A stretch of DNA of 64,000 nucleotides from Agarivorans sp. TSD2052 (GTDB taxonomy: Bacteria > Pseudomonadota > Gammaproteobacteria > Enterobacterales > Celerinatantimonadaceae), in the NCBI RefSeq assembly GCF_023238625.1, contig NZ_CP096670.1, positions 1,043,501-1,107,500 on the forward strand. Direction: 5' to 3'. Below, one piece after another: positions 26,529 to 35,729 of this stretch. How positions within the stretch are numbered: the first letter of the stretch is position 1; each line of letters starts with the position of its first letter. The position numbers and the translations under genes were made by a program. The notes beneath the pieces are model-generated. The model ran no database searches. It had not been told where the DNA came from and saw only the letters and a program-made list of their open reading frames with translations.

Positions 26529-26561
26529 TAAAGACTGTTCAGCAATATTTAGCAGTCTTTA
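26529..26561. terminator. Hairpin between convergent signalling genes
   Basis: TAAAGACTG / CAGTCTTTA (26529-26537 and 26553-26561), 9-bp stem, 15-nt loop, between the converging HD-GYP and GGDEF genes. Possible bidirectional terminator, without a strong T tract. Confidence 0.5.
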
Positions 26562-26570
26562 ACTAAAGCT

Positions 26571-27815
26571 TTAATCACCAACAACGATATTACGCCCTGC
26601 ACTTTTTGCGTTATACAGTCGCTCATCGGCATGGTGTAATTGGGCTTCTAGATGTTCTTGTAGTTGATTGGTTACGCCAATACTAACGCTGATAGATAGC
26701 GGTATATCATTATAGGTAAAGCGGGTCGCCGCCACTTTAGCTCGAAATGCATCGAGCAGTTGGTAAGCTTGCTCGTTATTTAAGCCGGCGAACGCTACAC
26801 TAAATTCTTCGCCGCCGGTTCTGGCAAATAAAAAGTTAGCTAAACCTAATTTCATCATTGCAGAAAAGTGGCTCAGAACGGCGTCTCCGGCTTCATGACC
26901 ATGTTGATCGTTAAAGTTTTTGAAATGATCAATATCCAGCACCGCCACGGCTAGTTGGCTATTTTTGTCGTGCGCCGTTTGGTGTAATTTTCGACCGTGC
27001 TCAACGAAGTAGCGGCGATTGGGTATTTTAGTTAGGTAATCTTGATAGGCTGCTTTTTCGAGTCTTTCTACTAGGGCTAGGGTATGTAAGCTGTGATTAA
27101 CTCGACATTGAAATTCTTCAATTGAGAAGGGTTTATGTAGGTAATCGTTTGCGCCATTCTTAATGAATTTGCTTGAAACAGTGGCATTATCGGCAGATGA
27201 CAGCCCTAAAATGCTCAGTCGACGCTGGCCCATTTCATGTCGTATTTTTTGGACTAATTCGAAACCATCCATATTTGGCATCTGGTAGTCACTGATTAAC
27301 AACTTAATCTCTGGGTCTTGTTGTAAGTATTGGTAAGCTTGAAGGCCATCAGTGGCTTCTATCACTTGAAACAAATGACGATGCAATAAACCACAAATGT
27401 GTTTTCTTGCGAGATCTGAGTCTTCAGCCACCAGTACTTTTGTATGGCGATTCTGATGGAGTTGATTGATGGAATCAAAAGCCAGTTCGTAAGAATATCG
27501 GCCTTCTTTCAATACGTAATCCACCACACCTTTGATGATCAATAGTGATTGAGTTTGTTCATCAAATGAACCGGACAGCACAACAGTAGGGAGGCCTTGC
27601 TCTAGCAAAAAATCGATTAACTCGCCATTGGGAGCATCGGGTAAATTGAAATCTGCGAGGGCTGCGAAGTAGTTATCGGGTTCTTCAAAATAGGCAAGCT
27701 TGGCTTGCGCTAAGCTAGAGGCAAATACGGGCTCTAAATCGTTCAGGCGTGAAGATAAATGGCTGAGAATTTTCAACACTGTAGGGCTGTCTTCGACGAT
27801 AAGAACTTTTTGCAT
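26571..27815 (-). CDS. Response regulator with two REC domains and GGDEF diguanylate cyclase
   Basis: A 414-residue soluble protein that probably makes c-di-GMP in response to phosphorylation. First receiver domain about 1-120 (VEDSPTVLKIL, LADFNLPDAPNGE), second about 125-245 (LVAEDSDLARKHICG, phospho-acceptor Asp in LLISDYQMPNMDGF, conserved KPFS), then GGDEF from about 260. The active site reads GGEEF in FARTGGEEFSVAF, compatible with cyclase activity; no clear RxxD inhibitory site is seen just upstream. The ATG at 27815 begins MQKVLIVEDSP and is preferred over the five-residue extension. No histidine kinase is adjacent. It converges on the HD-GYP phosphodiesterase gene. Confidence 0.92.
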   Translation of the reverse strand: MQKVLIVEDSPTVLKILSHLSSRLNDLEPVFASSLAQAKLAYFEEPDNYFAALADFNLPDAPNGELIDFLLEQGLPTVVLSGSFDEQTQSLLIIKGVVDYVLKEGRYSYELAFDSINQLHQNRHTKVLVAEDSDLARKHICGLLHRHLFQVIEATDGLQAYQYLQQDPEIKLLISDYQMPNMDGFELVQKIRHEMGQRRLSILGLSSADNATVSSKFIKNGANDYLHKPFSIEEFQCRVNHSLHTLALVERLEKAAYQDYLTKIPNRRYFVEHGRKLHQTAHDKNSQLAVAVLDIDHFKNFNDQHGHEAGDAVLSHFSAMMKLGLANFLFARTGGEEFSVAFAGLNNEQAYQLLDAFRAKVAATRFTYNDIPLSISVSIGVTNQLQEHLEAQLHHADERLYNAKSAGRNIVVGD

Positions 27816-28096
27816 ATAGTACTTTCCCAATTAGTCTCGTTTAATTGTAGAACAAAGGCTCACTTTAAGCTGAGGTATAAGCTCGATGAGTATTGCAAAT
27901 ATGGCTTAACTACTTTGATGGTAGCTATATCCTAGTCGTTAACTTATCGGCAGGTTTTAGATTAAATTTACGTGCTTAGTAATAAAATAGTTTTATGATT
28001 TATAACAAAATTACTATCGATTTTTATTTGCGCCAGAGTATTATAACTTTGCACTATGCTAAGACATAAAGGTTTGTTTTTTCAAGAGGGACATTG

Positions 28097-28723
28097 ATGT
28101 ATTGGGCTGAATTCTTAACCGTTATACTGGTACACCTATTGGCTGTGGCTTCACCCGGCCCAGACTTAGCTGTAGTGCTTAAAAATAGCGTATCCGTTGG
28201 CCGCAGAGCCGCTATCTTCACATCCTTAGGGGTCGGGAGTGGCATCATGGTACATGTTATTTATTGCTTGCTAGGGATTGGCTTGATTATCTCTCAATCT
28301 ATTTGGCTGTTTAACCTGATTAAATGGTTAGGCGCAGCTTACCTTGTTTGGATCGGCATCCAAGGCTTGCGGGCTAAACCTCAAAATGCTGACAATATTA
28401 CTGTGAGTAGAAACTTAGTTCTCAGTGATAAGGGGGCATTTTTAAGCGGCTTTATGACTAATGGTTTGAACCCAAAAGCCACGCTTTTTTTCTTGTCTTT
28501 ATTTACTGTAGTGATTAGCCCAAGTACCCCTACATTAGTGCAATTGGGCTATGGTATATATATGGTCGCCGCTACCGCTTTGTGGTTCATGATGGTTTCA
28601 TGGTTGTTTAGTACTCAACGTGTAAGAGCCAAGTTTTTGCAGATAGGCCATTGGTTTGACCGAACTATGGGTTTAGTTTTAGTGAGTTTGGGAATTCGTT
28701 TGCTATTTAGCAGTCAGAAGTAA
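28097..28723 (+). CDS. LysE family translocator
   Basis: A 208-residue LysE/RhtB-type exporter with about six hydrophobic segments. It begins WAEFLTVILVHLLAVASPGPDLAVV, with the SPGPD signature, then shows the conserved KWLGAAYLVWIGIQG region and FMTNGLNPKATLFFLSLFT with the NPKA motif. Export of homoserine, threonine or other amino acids is typical of this RhtB subgroup; the substrate is not known here. The ATG at 28097 follows AGAGGG and is preferred over the TTG three bases upstream. The DUF748 gene begins 30 bp after its stop on the same strand. Confidence 0.9.
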   Translation: MYWAEFLTVILVHLLAVASPGPDLAVVLKNSVSVGRRAAIFTSLGVGSGIMVHVIYCLLGIGLIISQSIWLFNLIKWLGAAYLVWIGIQGLRAKPQNADNITVSRNLVLSDKGAFLSGFMTNGLNPKATLFFLSLFTVVISPSTPTLVQLGYGIYMVAATALWFMMVSWLFSTQRVRAKFLQIGHWFDRTMGLVLVSLGIRLLFSSQK

Positions 28724-28753
28724 TATACAGCTGCATATTCTAAAGGGAGTGCT

Positions 28754-31700
28754 ATGAAAGCGGCCGCATGGTTCGGGCAAACAAAAACACGTTGGCTAGA
28801 CGTTAATCGCTGGCAAAAAGCTACGGTTTACTTGGTGGCGGTTTTCGTACTTTATATTATTTTGTCTTTAAGCTTGGTGCCCTGGCTGATAAAGCAACAG
28901 CTTGAGAAGCAACTCTCTGCTATCAGTGGCCACCCTGTGAGTGTGCAGCAAGTGGCATACCACCCATTAAAGCTTTCTTTGACCTTACGACAGCTTGCTA
29001 TTCGAGACATTGCTCCAGAGCAACACCAAGATCTTTTTAGCTTTGACCGCTTGTATGTAGATTTCACACTCAGTTCGTTATTTTACTGGAGTTGGAATTT
29101 TGAAAAACTTGAGTTAGATGGTTTGTTTTTTCATCTAAGCAGGCTGAAAGACGGCTCAATAAATACTGATAGTTTATTTCCCTCGGATGGCCAAGCAGCA
29201 CCAGTTGATAGTAACGATGACCAAGAGGCTAGCGTACCACGGCTGCGGATTGGCCTTTTTGTGCTTCGTGATGCCCAGTTTAAAGTGAGTGATTACTTAC
29301 CGGAAGACGCCGTTGATTTTACCATTTCTAACATCGATTTTTCACTGAGTGACTTTTATACCCAAAAGACAGGGGAAGCTGCTAATGGTTACAGTATCGA
29401 CGCGCAAGTGGGAGAGCAGGGTCGATTGTCTTGGAGTGGCAATGTAGATTTACCTGCCTCGTTAATCTCGGGCAATATCGCTTTAGAACAGTTCCCATTG
29501 CCTAACGCATTTGCTTTTATGCGCCCTTATACTGATTTACGTATTACTCAAGGTGCAGTGACGTTCAGCTCTAATTACCTGATTGACTTTAAAGAGCAGT
29601 TTCAGTTTTCAACTGATCAAGGTCATTTGTCGATTAGTGATTTTGAGGTTCAAGCAATGCAACAGACTCGAAGTGAGTTTGTTTTACTTGGGCTAGACAA
29701 TATCGCCTTCGACCTGCAGCAACAGATTCTTAACCTTGGTGATATTAGCTTGTCAGATGGCATGTTTAGCGCTGCTTTTGATGAACACTCCCAGCTTAAT
29801 TGGGCTTCTTGGTTTCACTTTGAAAAGTTACTTGCTGAAACTCAAAATACTGAGCAGTCTACCAATCAGCCTGCACAAGCTGGGGCGGTAGCTGACTCGG
29901 CCGAAGCGTCTAGCCCGCCTTGGGTTATTGCCCTAAATGGCTTTAGCGGAAAGCAGTTTGATTTACTGTTAAACGAGTCGTGGTTAGGCCAGAAAAAAAC
30001 TCACCCCTTGACCTTAGACTCTCTGCAAATTAGTGGCTTTTCTAGCGACATGCAGCAAACCACAGCATTATCTTTGCAGGCGCAACTGTATCAAGCCAGC
30101 CCGGTTCGCAGTGAACTAACGTTCAACGGCCCCGAGCAACGGTTACAAGGCACAGTAAGTCTTGATAATTTGGCCTTGAGTCAACTCAAAAAATGGTATG
30201 ACCCATTTGTACAACTACAGATTAACAGTGGCCAGTTAGCCTTAAGTAGTCAATTGGCTATGCATTTTGTTGATGATGCTTTTCAGCTTAGTTCGGAGCA
30301 GGGGGTGCTGCAATTATCTGAGCTGAGTTTGGTTGCTCCTGAGCAAGCCGAGCAGCCCGCTTGGTTGGAGGCTAAACAGCTCAAAGCTGAAGGCATTCGA
30401 TTTGAGTTAGCAAAGCAAGACCTGTCAATCGCCAGTATTTCTAGTGAGGGCTTGGCCCTTATCGCTAGTGTTGATGAAGCTGGCAAGCTAGATGTCATTG
30501 AGCAACTCCAATTGGCGGCCAGCGATGCCTCAATGGGGGCTGAGCAACCTTTACCGGATAGTACCGCTGCTGCTATTGAAACGGCAGTAGAATTACCTAA
30601 AGATAAGATCTCTGCTGAGCCTTTAGCTCCTAGCCAAGAGCTTGAAGCCAGTTGGCAGGTAAGCATTGATGCTTTAAAGGCCAGTAATTCAAGTTTTAGT
30701 TTAAGTGAGCCGTTCTCTGGGGAGCGATTAAATCATCAGTTATCCGCACCATTAATCACCGTGAACAATATTGAATCAAGCTTGAGTGCACCTATTAATA
30801 TTGCCCTGAACCTGCAAGCCCAGCAAGGGGGCGAAGTGAGTATTGAAGGAGAGCTAGCCATTGCCCAACATAAAGCAGAGTTAGCGCTAGTGGTTGAGCA
30901 ACTTGGATTGGCATTTTATCAGCCTTATCTGGCCCGTTATACAGAGCTTAAAATGGAGTCGGCTGATTTCTCTACTGAGCAACAGTTGCAGCTTAATTGG
31001 CAGCAAGGCTTTGATATCGCCATGCGTGGCCCATTAAGTATTGAACAATTGCATTTAAAAGATGCCCGTGCCCAGTCTGACTTACTTAAGTGGTCTGAAT
31101 TTAACTTAAGTCAATTGGACTTAGATACGGCTAAACAGCGATTAGTGTTGGGTGACCTCAATTTTATTCAGCCTTACTTTTTGATTCAAATATCTGAGGA
31201 TTTTTCTACAAACTTAGCGGGAATTGTTAAATCATCAACAGAATCAGAATCAGAATCAGAAACAGAAGTCGTGGACAGCGATGCGCCAAAACCCAGTGCT
31301 AAACCATGGCAGGTGAGTATCGCCAGCACCCAGTTTAGCCAAGGCTTGGTAGACTTTGCCGATTATTCTTTAAGTCCGAATTTTACCGCTAAAATTGAAA
31401 AAGTGGAGGGCAAAATCGGCACCTTGAGTCAAGATCCTACGCAGCCAGCCAAAGTCAGTTTAAGCGGTGAAGTTGATGGTTATGCGCCTGTAAAATTTGC
31501 CGGAGAAGTCGCTCCTCTCGCACCGCAACCCGCTTTTGATGCGGCCTTAGATTTTAAACATTTAGAGCTTACTCGCTTAAATGCGTATTCCGGCACTTAT
31601 GCCGGTTACGTGATAGAGCGCGGCCAAATGTCTTTGGCGCTGGCCTATAAACTCAATCAAAACCAATTGCAGGGTAGCAACAATGTGTACATTGAGCAGT

Positions 31701-32527
31701 TGCAGTTGGGCAAACGTACCGACAGTGATAAGGCGACTTCATTACCCGTAGAGTTGGCGATTGCATTGTTAGAAGATGACCAAGGGGTCATTGACCTAGG
31801 CCTTGAGGTAAGTGGTGATGTCAATGACCCTGATTTTAATGTTGCAGGATTGGTGTTTAAAGCGTTAGGTGGGGCCTTGAAAAAGATCATTACCTCTCCT
31901 TTTGCGTTAATTGGTTCGTTGATTGGTAGTGAAGAAACCCTTAATGAAGTGAGCTTTGTGGCTGGCAGCAGTGAGCTGGGTGACGAGCAACTCAAGCAAC
32001 TTTCTACCTTAGCAGTAGCGTTGCAAAAACGGCCTCAATTGAAACTTAGCTTACTAGGTTCTGTAGAACCGTCTCAAGATATTCCCGCCTTAAAGCGTCA
32101 ACAACTGGCCACAACATTAATTGCCAATTCTGGTCTAGATATGCCGGTTCAATCTGTTGATTTAAGTGCTGTGCTTGATAACCGTAGTTTGCGGACAGCA
32201 TTAGTTAATCTGGCTCAGCAGCAATTAGAGCAAGCAAGCAGAGATATAGACAAGCAACAAATCACTCTCAAGTTGACTGAGCAAGAAGCCTTAAGCCCTC
32301 AACAGTTAAACCTTGATTTGCACAGTCTTTGGTATCAACGCTTGGTGGATACCATCGAGTTAGCAGAGGGTGACGTGGCCAGCTTAGCCGAACAGCGAGC
32401 CGTTTCTGTAAAAGATGCGCTAACCGAGCAATATGGTTTGTCGATTGATCGTGCCTTTGTTGAGCGCCAAGCCCTTGAGAAGCAAGCGGACAAAATGCTA
32501 GTTACCATAAGTGTTATTGCAGAGTAA
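28754..32527 (+). CDS. DUF748 family AsmA-like envelope protein
   Basis: A 1257-residue protein with an N-terminal membrane anchor (about 27-47) and a very long periplasmic part. It belongs to the DUF748 family, related to the AsmA-like proteins that form elongated beta-structures and are thought to carry lipids between membranes. The family hallmarks are the repeated beta-strand blocks such as LRIGLFVLRDAQFKVSD and WQVSIASTQFSQGLVDFAD, and the C-terminal NEVSFVAGSSELGDEQLKQL with an OmpA-like arrangement. A Ser/Glu repeat lies near residues 829-838. A role in envelope lipid transport is family inference only. It may share a promoter with the upstream LysE gene. Confidence 0.86.
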   Translation: MKAAAWFGQTKTRWLDVNRWQKATVYLVAVFVLYIILSLSLVPWLIKQQLEKQLSAISGHPVSVQQVAYHPLKLSLTLRQLAIRDIAPEQHQDLFSFDRLYVDFTLSSLFYWSWNFEKLELDGLFFHLSRLKDGSINTDSLFPSDGQAAPVDSNDDQEASVPRLRIGLFVLRDAQFKVSDYLPEDAVDFTISNIDFSLSDFYTQKTGEAANGYSIDAQVGEQGRLSWSGNVDLPASLISGNIALEQFPLPNAFAFMRPYTDLRITQGAVTFSSNYLIDFKEQFQFSTDQGHLSISDFEVQAMQQTRSEFVLLGLDNIAFDLQQQILNLGDISLSDGMFSAAFDEHSQLNWASWFHFEKLLAETQNTEQSTNQPAQAGAVADSAEASSPPWVIALNGFSGKQFDLLLNESWLGQKKTHPLTLDSLQISGFSSDMQQTTALSLQAQLYQASPVRSELTFNGPEQRLQGTVSLDNLALSQLKKWYDPFVQLQINSGQLALSSQLAMHFVDDAFQLSSEQGVLQLSELSLVAPEQAEQPAWLEAKQLKAEGIRFELAKQDLSIASISSEGLALIASVDEAGKLDVIEQLQLAASDASMGAEQPLPDSTAAAIETAVELPKDKISAEPLAPSQELEASWQVSIDALKASNSSFSLSEPFSGERLNHQLSAPLITVNNIESSLSAPINIALNLQAQQGGEVSIEGELAIAQHKAELALVVEQLGLAFYQPYLARYTELKMESADFSTEQQLQLNWQQGFDIAMRGPLSIEQLHLKDARAQSDLLKWSEFNLSQLDLDTAKQRLVLGDLNFIQPYFLIQISEDFSTNLAGIVKSSTESESESETEVVDSDAPKPSAKPWQVSIASTQFSQGLVDFADYSLSPNFTAKIEKVEGKIGTLSQDPTQPAKVSLSGEVDGYAPVKFAGEVAPLAPQPAFDAALDFKHLELTRLNAYSGTYAGYVIERGQMSLALAYKLNQNQLQGSNNVYIEQLQLGKRTDSDKATSLPVELAIALLEDDQGVIDLGLEVSGDVNDPDFNVAGLVFKALGGALKKIITSPFALIGSLIGSEETLNEVSFVAGSSELGDEQLKQLSTLAVALQKRPQLKLSLLGSVEPSQDIPALKRQQLATTLIANSGLDMPVQSVDLSAVLDNRSLRTALVNLAQQQLEQASRDIDKQQITLKLTEQEALSPQQLNLDLHSLWYQRLVDTIELAEGDVASLAEQRAVSVKDALTEQYGLSIDRAFVERQALEKQADKMLVTISVIAE
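31238..31267 (+). repeat. Hexanucleotide tandem repeat within the DUF748 gene
   Basis: Five tandem units of WCAGAA (ACAGAA, three TCAGAA, ACAGAA) encode an acidic Ser/Thr-Glu run (TESESESETE). The unit is a multiple of three, so copy-number change keeps the frame. It lies in a probable flexible linker between two beta-structured blocks. Confidence 0.7.
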
Positions 32528-32594
32528 GCGTTATAGCTATTGCCTTAAGTGGAGCCTTACGGATAATGCCGGCATGTTGGTAAGGAATTAGATC

Positions 32595-33281
32595 ATGCAA
32601 ACCTTGAGTTTAGTGGCCGAAAGGCCTGATTTCATCGTAGTTAACAAGCCTGCTGGGGTTAATTTCCACACGGAAAACAATCAATTAGGTTTAGTTGAGC
32701 TAGCCCGAAAACAATTTGGCATTGAGTTATGGCCTGTACATCGTCTAGACAAACTGACTTCTGGTTTACTGATATTAGCTAAAACCAACACTGCGGCTGC
32801 GCAATTTCAGGTCTTGTTTAGTCAAGGGCAAATGGAGAAGTACTATTTGGCGATAGCAGTGGCCAAACCAAAGAAAAAGCAAGGCTTGGTTAAAGGGGAC
32901 ATGCTCAAAGCGCGCAATGGCAGCTGGAAATTGGGTCACAGTAGCAATAATCCCGCTGTCACCCAATTTTTTAGCTACTCGATTGTCCCTAAGCGTAGGT
33001 TGTTTCTATTAAAGCCTCTAACAGGGCGCACTCACCAGTTACGGGTCGCCTTAAAAAGCTTAGGCGCGCCTATTTTAGGGGATTTACGTTACGCAGGTGA
33101 ACCCGCAGACCGCGGTTACTTGCACGCTTATGGCCTGCGGTTTTTGTGGCAGGGTGAGCAACAAGAGTTTATTGCTAGCGATAACTTAGATGGGGAGTTT
33201 AGTCAGTATGACATCGCCCAAAAAATTGCTAGCTTAGCGCAACCTTGGTTAGCTAAGTTCCCCACGGTTGCTACAAAATAA
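32595..33281 (+). CDS. RluA-type pseudouridine synthase (TIGR01621 family)
   Basis: A 228-residue pseudouridine synthase of the RluA superfamily. The catalytic aspartate is in WPVHRLDKLTSGLLILAKT, the classical HRLD motif; PKRRLFLLKPLTGRTHQLRV is the second conserved region (GRTHQLR). There is no S4 domain. The shape and length fit TIGR01621, a group of RluA-like proteins of unspecified target. The RNA target (tRNA or rRNA) cannot be told. A terminator for the convergent CstA gene lies just after it. Confidence 0.88.
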   Translation: MQTLSLVAERPDFIVVNKPAGVNFHTENNQLGLVELARKQFGIELWPVHRLDKLTSGLLILAKTNTAAAQFQVLFSQGQMEKYYLAIAVAKPKKKQGLVKGDMLKARNGSWKLGHSSNNPAVTQFFSYSIVPKRRLFLLKPLTGRTHQLRVALKSLGAPILGDLRYAGEPADRGYLHAYGLRFLWQGEQQEFIASDNLDGEFSQYDIAQKIASLAQPWLAKFPTVATK

Positions 33282-33309
33282 GAAAAAAATAGAGCCGCAT
33301 CAGCGGCTC
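33282..33309 (-). terminator. Terminator of the CstA-type gene
   Basis: GAGCCGC / GCGGCTC (33292-33298 and 33303-33309), 4-nt loop, followed on the minus strand by TATTTTTTTC. It lies about 20 bases after the stop at 33329 and terminates transcription of the transporter gene. Confidence 0.9.
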
Positions 33310-33328
33310 AAAATCAACAATCTTTTGA

Positions 33329-34825
33329 TTAAACTTGCTTCACTGACTTAAGCTCAGCTTGCTCTTGGTCATCGTCACCATCTAAGTCGCTTTCGCCTAT
33401 CCCTTTCAGTTTTGTAATCATTAGGCCGGTAATCACTAAGGTCGTCATGCAGCCAGCAAGGGTTGAGATTGTCATTGGCAATCCAAAACCAAGGGTGCTT
33501 GAGTTTAAGATGAAAGTGATGACCACGGTAGTCATAAACATTGCCGGTACGGTGGTTATCCAGTGGAATTTATCATGACGTAATAAATAAGCGCTGGCTG
33601 TCCACAGCATCATCACCGCAGTGGTTTGGTTGGCAAAACCGAAGTAGCGCCAGATTACCCCAAAATCTACTTGGGTCAGAATGCCACCGATGATAAATAC
33701 CGGTAGGGCAATCATTAAGCGGTTTCTCACTGGCTTCTGTGAAAGGTTGAAGTATTCAGCCAAGATTAAGCGACTAGAACGGAAGGCTGTATCACCAGAA
33801 GTAATCGGTAAGATAACCACACCTAAGAATGCCAGAATACCACCAAACACGCCCAATAAACCAAACGATGCATCGTATACAACTTTGCCGGGGCCTCCGC
33901 TAGCAACCGCGGCTTGAAGCCCTTCCATTGAGTCAAAGAATGATAAGGCTATAGCACACCAAATTAGGGCTATCACACCTTCACCAATCATTGCTCCATA
34001 GAATACAAAGCGACCATTTTTTTCATTTTCAACGCAACGCGCCATTAGTGGTGATTGGGTCGCGTGGAAACCTGATATCGCCCCACAGGCAATGGTAATG
34101 AATAGTGCCGGCCATAATGGCAAATTATTTGGGTTCATGTTGCTAAACATTTGGCTGACTTCAAAGCTCCCCATCACTTGGTGCTCGCTAGAAAATGCCA
34201 CTGCAGTTATCAAGCCTACCGACATAAATATTAGTAGTGCGCCAAACAGTGGGTAGAAACGGCCAATGATCTTGTCAATTGGAACAATGGTAGCAATGAT
34301 GTAGTAAGCAAAAATAATGCAAACCATGGTGCCTAAACCGATGTTTACACCGGCTTGATCATTGATTAAATTAGTGAGCATGCCTGCAGGGGCTGAAACA
34401 AATACCACTCCCACTAATAGCAATAATACGATGGCAAAAACATTCATGAAGTGACGCGCGCTTTTACCTAAGTAGCGCCCAGAGAGGGCAGGAACAGAAG
34501 CGCCACCATTGCGCACCGATAACATACCTGAAAAATAGTCGTGGGTTGCGCCAGCAAAAATACATCCCACTACAATCCATAACATAGCGGCTGGGCCGTA
34601 TAAGGCTCCCATAATAGGGCCAAAAATAGGGCCTACGCCAGCAATGTTGAGTAGTTGGATTAAGTAGACTTTTTTCTTCGACATTGGCACAAAGTCGACG
34701 CCATCTTGCTTAGTGTATGCGGGTGTTTTTCGTTGCTCTTTGATGCCAAAAACCTTTTCGACAAAAGCGCCATAAATGAAGTAGCCGCCGAGCAGAGCTG
34801 CGACGCAAGTTAGAAACCAAAGCAT
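33329..34825 (-). CDS. CstA/BtsT family transporter (short form)
   Basis: A 498-residue inner-membrane transporter of the CstA/peptide-pyruvate carrier family, with about 14 hydrophobic segments. Recognisable blocks include PMSKKKVYLIQLLNIAGVGP, GPIFGPIMGALYGPAAMLW and GAISGFHATQSPLMARCVEN. E. coli CstA and BtsT are about 700 residues, while this form lacks the C-terminal extension; short ones are common in marine gammaproteobacteria. E. coli BtsT imports pyruvate and is controlled by BtsSR, whose homologues are the two genes upstream here. The direct repeats 75 to 123 bp before its start fit the same control. Substrate is therefore inferred to be pyruvate or a similar compound. Confidence 0.88.
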   Translation of the reverse strand: MLWFLTCVAALLGGYFIYGAFVEKVFGIKEQRKTPAYTKQDGVDFVPMSKKKVYLIQLLNIAGVGPIFGPIMGALYGPAAMLWIVVGCIFAGATHDYFSGMLSVRNGGASVPALSGRYLGKSARHFMNVFAIVLLLLVGVVFVSAPAGMLTNLINDQAGVNIGLGTMVCIIFAYYIIATIVPIDKIIGRFYPLFGALLIFMSVGLITAVAFSSEHQVMGSFEVSQMFSNMNPNNLPLWPALFITIACGAISGFHATQSPLMARCVENEKNGRFVFYGAMIGEGVIALIWCAIALSFFDSMEGLQAAVASGGPGKVVYDASFGLLGVFGGILAFLGVVILPITSGDTAFRSSRLILAEYFNLSQKPVRNRLMIALPVFIIGGILTQVDFGVIWRYFGFANQTTAVMMLWTASAYLLRHDKFHWITTVPAMFMTTVVITFILNSSTLGFGLPMTISTLAGCMTTLVITGLMITKLKGIGESDLDGDDDQEQAELKSVKQV

Positions 34826-34900
34826 GTGATCCTCTCAGTACTTAGTTGTAATCGAGAACAGTGTAAAACAGCCATTTAGGCTTAGCAGTTAGAGGATAAG

Positions 34901-34948
34901 CTAGCGGTAATATTTGGCCTTAAGCGGTTGCAATAGCCATTGAGTGGT
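34901..34948 (-). promoter_or_regulatory. Three phased direct repeats, probable BtsR-type (LytTR) operator
   Basis: On the minus strand ACCACTCA (34948-34941), ACCGCTTA (34928-34921) and ACCGCTAG (34908-34901) are spaced exactly 20 bp from one to the next (12-nt gaps). The first two fit ACC(G/A)CT(C/T)A, which I remember as the E. coli BtsR (YehT) motif, usually with a 13-nt gap. They lie in front of the transporter gene, after the btsR-like gene. Direct repeats two helical turns apart are typical of LytTR-domain regulators. Confidence 0.7.
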
Positions 34949-34979
34949 TATAAGGCTTTGGTTGTCAAAGCGCTTATAT

Positions 34980-35729
34980 TTATAAACCAAAATGATCTTT
35001 AATCGCTTTAAAGTAGCGGCGGCTAACGGGTAGCTGAGCCCCACTTTTGGTAAATAATACCGCGCCGCCATTTTCTTCTAGAGATATTTCTAAAATGGCG
35101 TCAACATTTACCAGGTGTTGGCGGTGACAGCGTAGCAATGGAGATTTTTCCTCTAGTACTTTTAAGGTGAGCTGGGTATGGTTTATACCCTGTTCGGTGG
35201 CAACATGTACGCCGCTTAAATCGCTTGAGGCATATTCAATATCTTCGAGGCGGATCAACTTGACTCGCTGGTTAAAATAACAAGGGATTAAACGTAATTG
35301 TTGGTTCTGCAGCATGTCTTGATAGTTATGATTAACTCGCTGCTCTTGGTGTAGCTCAGTGGTGGGAGTGTTAGGAAAACGCTCTTGTAAGCGGACAATC
35401 GATTTTGCTAAGCGTTTTTCATCGATAGGTTTAAGCAGATAATCTACTGCGTTTTGTTCAAACGCGTCCAGCGCAAACTGATCGTAGGCAGTAACAAACA
35501 CAATCGCTGGGGCGGAATCAGTATCTAGCATGTTAGCAAGTTCTAAGCCGCTAATTTGCGGCATCTCGATATCTAAAAAAAGCACATCAGCCTGTAATGA
35601 CTTTAGGTGCTTTAAGCACTCGATGGCATTACCAAATTGGGCTACTACTTCAATGCTTGAAAATTGTTCTAATATCTCTAGCAGTTCTTCACGCGCTAAG
35701 GGTTCATCATCGACAATGATGGCTCTCAT
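34980..35729 (-). CDS. btsR: LytTR-type response regulator, BtsR-like
   Basis: A 249-residue response regulator. The receiver domain (1-120) has the acidic pocket in IIVDDEPLARE, the phosphorylated aspartate in DVLFLDIEMPQISGLEL, and the conserved lysine in LLKPIDEKRL. The C-terminal domain (about 145-249) is a LytTR DNA-binding domain, with LIRLEDIEYASSDLSGVHVA, LLRCHRQHLVNVDAILEI and LPVSRRYFKAIKDHFGL. The sensor kinase gene overlaps its start by 4 bp (ATGA), so the two are translationally coupled. Its likely target is the adjacent CstA/BtsT-type gene, in front of which the three repeats lie. The symbol is assigned by family and context. Confidence 0.88.
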   Translation of the reverse strand: MRAIIVDDEPLAREELLEILEQFSSIEVVAQFGNAIECLKHLKSLQADVLFLDIEMPQISGLELANMLDTDSAPAIVFVTAYDQFALDAFEQNAVDYLLKPIDEKRLAKSIVRLQERFPNTPTTELHQEQRVNHNYQDMLQNQQLRLIPCYFNQRVKLIRLEDIEYASSDLSGVHVATEQGINHTQLTLKVLEEKSPLLRCHRQHLVNVDAILEISLEENGGAVLFTKSGAQLPVSRRYFKAIKDHFGL

